15,400 bases of DNA from positions 1 to 15,400 of the forward strand of contig JBPBPI010000210.1 in assembly GCA_050954885.1 (NCBI GenBank), read 5' to 3'. Under the pieces are notes generated by a model that was not told the DNA's origin, ran no database searches, and saw nothing but the letters and a program-made list of their open reading frames with translations. Positions 14,163-15,400 of the stretch are shown piece by piece. The DNA is from JBPBPI01 sp050954885 (lineage in GTDB: Bacteria > Pseudomonadota > Alphaproteobacteria > Caedimonadales > Caedimonadaceae). Position 1 is the first letter of the stretch. The number at the start of each line of letters is the position of its first letter. Both the position numbers and the translations under genes were made by a program.

Positions 14163-15400
14163 ATGTTTGATATTAATGCAATTCATCCTTTGTATATTTT
14201 CTTTTTAACACTACCACTTATTCAAATTTTCTCTTTATTAATTTTAAATAAGAAATTATATCTAAACCTTTTAAAATGCTTTAATTTTTTCTTTTTCGTA
14301 TTAAATATTATATTAATTATTATACAAGGTTATTTATGGGGATGGTTTTTAATATTAAATCGATTTATTGATCTTGAAATACTTTATATATTTGATATGA
14401 ATCAAATTAAATATAATTACTATTTTCTATTAATGATTATATTTATGCTTATCTTTTATATTTATTTTTATTTGCAGAAAATGAAAATAAGTTTACCCAG
14501 AAGAATATGGATATATCCTTCTTGTTTTGCATTTCTTATCTCACCTATTATCGTAAAATATATATTTTCTACGACAAATCGAATAGAGAAAAGACTTAAG
14601 TATATTTCATATATAGACCAATCAACTCAAAATTATAATGCCAACTTTTCTGAAAAAATACAATCTCAAGTTTTACTTTATAATCCCATTTCGTTTATTA
14701 GAGATAATAGTTTTAATGAAATTAAACGTCTTAAATCTTTTGATGTTAGAAAAACAATTTTTCCCTTTTTTCAACGACCCAATGTTGAAAGTAGTAAGAC
14801 TGAAGAATTGAAAATTGCTGAATCATTATGTAATGAAAAAGAAACAATCATTAATCAGGATCACCCTGCATTTCGTAAGATTAAAAAAAATAAATCGTCT
14901 TATCCTTATAATATTGTACTAATTGTATTAGAATCTTACGAACCTAATGAAAGTGATTCTTTTGAAAATAAAATAGAAAAGCCTCTAAAATTTTTTGATG
15001 AACTTAAAAAAGATAGTTTTTGTTTAAATCAATGTTTTGCTAACGCTCAAGCTTCTTATGAAGGAGAGACTGCTCTTAGCAGCGCATTGCCTGTATGGGG
15101 AACAGTAAATTCAAAAGAAAATGGTCTTTACGTTGTTACACAAAGAAAAAATTGGCTTTCGATTCTTAAAGAGCATAATTATAAGACCTATTTTTTGACA
15201 TCATGGGATTGCGAATTTAAATTACCACCTGATAGCAATTTAATTTATTTAAAAAAATTATTCAAAATTGATGACACAATTACAACAAGTAAAATAGACT
15301 GCTATACATTTCCTTTTATTACAGCTGGAATTGAACAAGTATCTAATTTATTTGATGAAAATCTGAGTTTTCATCGGGATATGCTTGATAATAAGATTCA
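14163..15400 (+). CDS. Membrane phosphoglycerol-transferase / sulfatase-like protein (LTA-synthase/MdoB type), 3' end outside window
   Basis: One frame is open from 14076 to the window end. The first ATG, at 14163, has no clear ribosome binding site, so the true start may lie further upstream in the disrupted part. From it, 412 complete codons are visible. The first 130 or so residues hold several membrane segments, then a basic/polar linker, then the start of an alkaline-phosphatase-fold catalytic domain. There NIVLIVLESYEP supplies the expected metal-binding Glu (codon 14931-14933). ANAQASYEGETALSSALP aligns with the family's R-T-x-x-G-E nucleophile region, making Ser at 15054-15056 the likely nucleophile where many members have Thr. 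Such enzymes move phosphoglycerol or phosphoethanolamine groups onto glycans or lipids outside the membrane. The composition is far more AT-rich than the genes to the left. The later metal ligands are not visible, so activity cannot be judged. Confidence 0.7.
   Translation, partial: MFDINAIHPLYIFFLTLPLIQIFSLLILNKKLYLNLLKCFNFFFFVLNIILIIIQGYLWGWFLILNRFIDLEILYIFDMNQIKYNYYFLLMIIFMLIFYIYFYLQKMKISLPRRIWIYPSCFAFLISPIIVKYIFSTTNRIEKRLKYISYIDQSTQNYNANFSEKIQSQVLLYNPISFIRDNSFNEIKRLKSFDVRKTIFPFFQRPNVESSKTEELKIAESLCNEKETIINQDHPAFRKIKKNKSSYPYNIVLIVLESYEPNESDSFENKIEKPLKFFDELKKDSFCLNQCFANAQASYEGETALSSALPVWGTVNSKENGLYVVTQRKNWLSILKEHNYKTYFLTSWDCEFKLPPDSNLIYLKKLFKIDDTITTSKIDCYTFPFITAGIEQVSNLFDENLSFHRDMLDNKI

Noticed and set aside
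1..15400. CRISPR array, insertion sequence, phage attachment site or defence system
   Set aside because: No regularly spaced repeats, transposase or integrase motifs, or flanking inverted repeats were seen. No direct repeat of the tRNA-Leu 3' end was noticed in the window.

Overview
The window looks like chromosomal DNA from an AT-rich alphaproteobacterium. Evidence: COQ7-type ubiquinone hydroxylase, an alphaproteobacterial-type DnaK/DnaJ pair, IHF-beta, a periplasmic DegP/DegQ-type protease, CutA, and a possible F-box remnant of the kind found in intracellular symbionts. A host-associated lineage near Holosporales or Rickettsiales is my inference; no marker in the window proves it. The housekeeping genes are moderately AT-rich. 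From about 13,650 to the right end the sequence is much more AT-rich.

Layout. (1) 107-2995, minus strand: a tight run in the order yqaA-like membrane protein, dsbB, coq7, serine hydrolase, then a small signal-peptide ORF with an in-frame stop. (2) 3124-3263, plus strand: a consensus-like promoter driving tRNA-Leu(CAA), followed by an unrecognised secreted protein at 3367-4077. (3) 4131-6022, minus strand: an MFS transporter followed by a SAM methyltransferase. (4) 6157-7472, minus strand: a DEAD-box helicase (DETD variant) with a terminator at its 3' end and an AT-rich leader of about 180 nt. (5) 7781-11205, plus strand: dnaK and dnaJ, with a heat-shock-like promoter, a structured dnaK leader, and a hairpin between the two genes. 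(6) 11410-13648, plus strand: ihfB (GTG start), degP/degQ-type protease (TTG start) and cutA. (7) 13683-15400, plus strand: a membrane sulfatase/LTA-synthase-like protein whose catalytic part runs off the window, with a frame-disrupted N-terminal part that includes a 23-bp tandem duplication.

How the genes work together: DnaK, DnaJ, the DegP-type protease and DsbB are all protein quality-control functions, in cytoplasm, periplasm and membrane. Heat-shock-like promoter elements can be seen upstream of dnaK and, more weakly, upstream of the protease. The other genes serve respiration (coq7), RNA remodelling (helicase), DNA architecture (ihfB), metal tolerance (cutA) and transport.

The observation most worth following is the dnaK leader (7819-7916). 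It can form at least two mutually exclusive hairpins. It also contains a 16-codon ORF with its own ribosome binding site, whose stop overlaps the dnaK start as ATGA. Second is the sulfatase-like gene, whose frame is broken by a perfect 23-bp tandem duplication. Third is an F-box-like peptide after an in-frame stop at the left edge.
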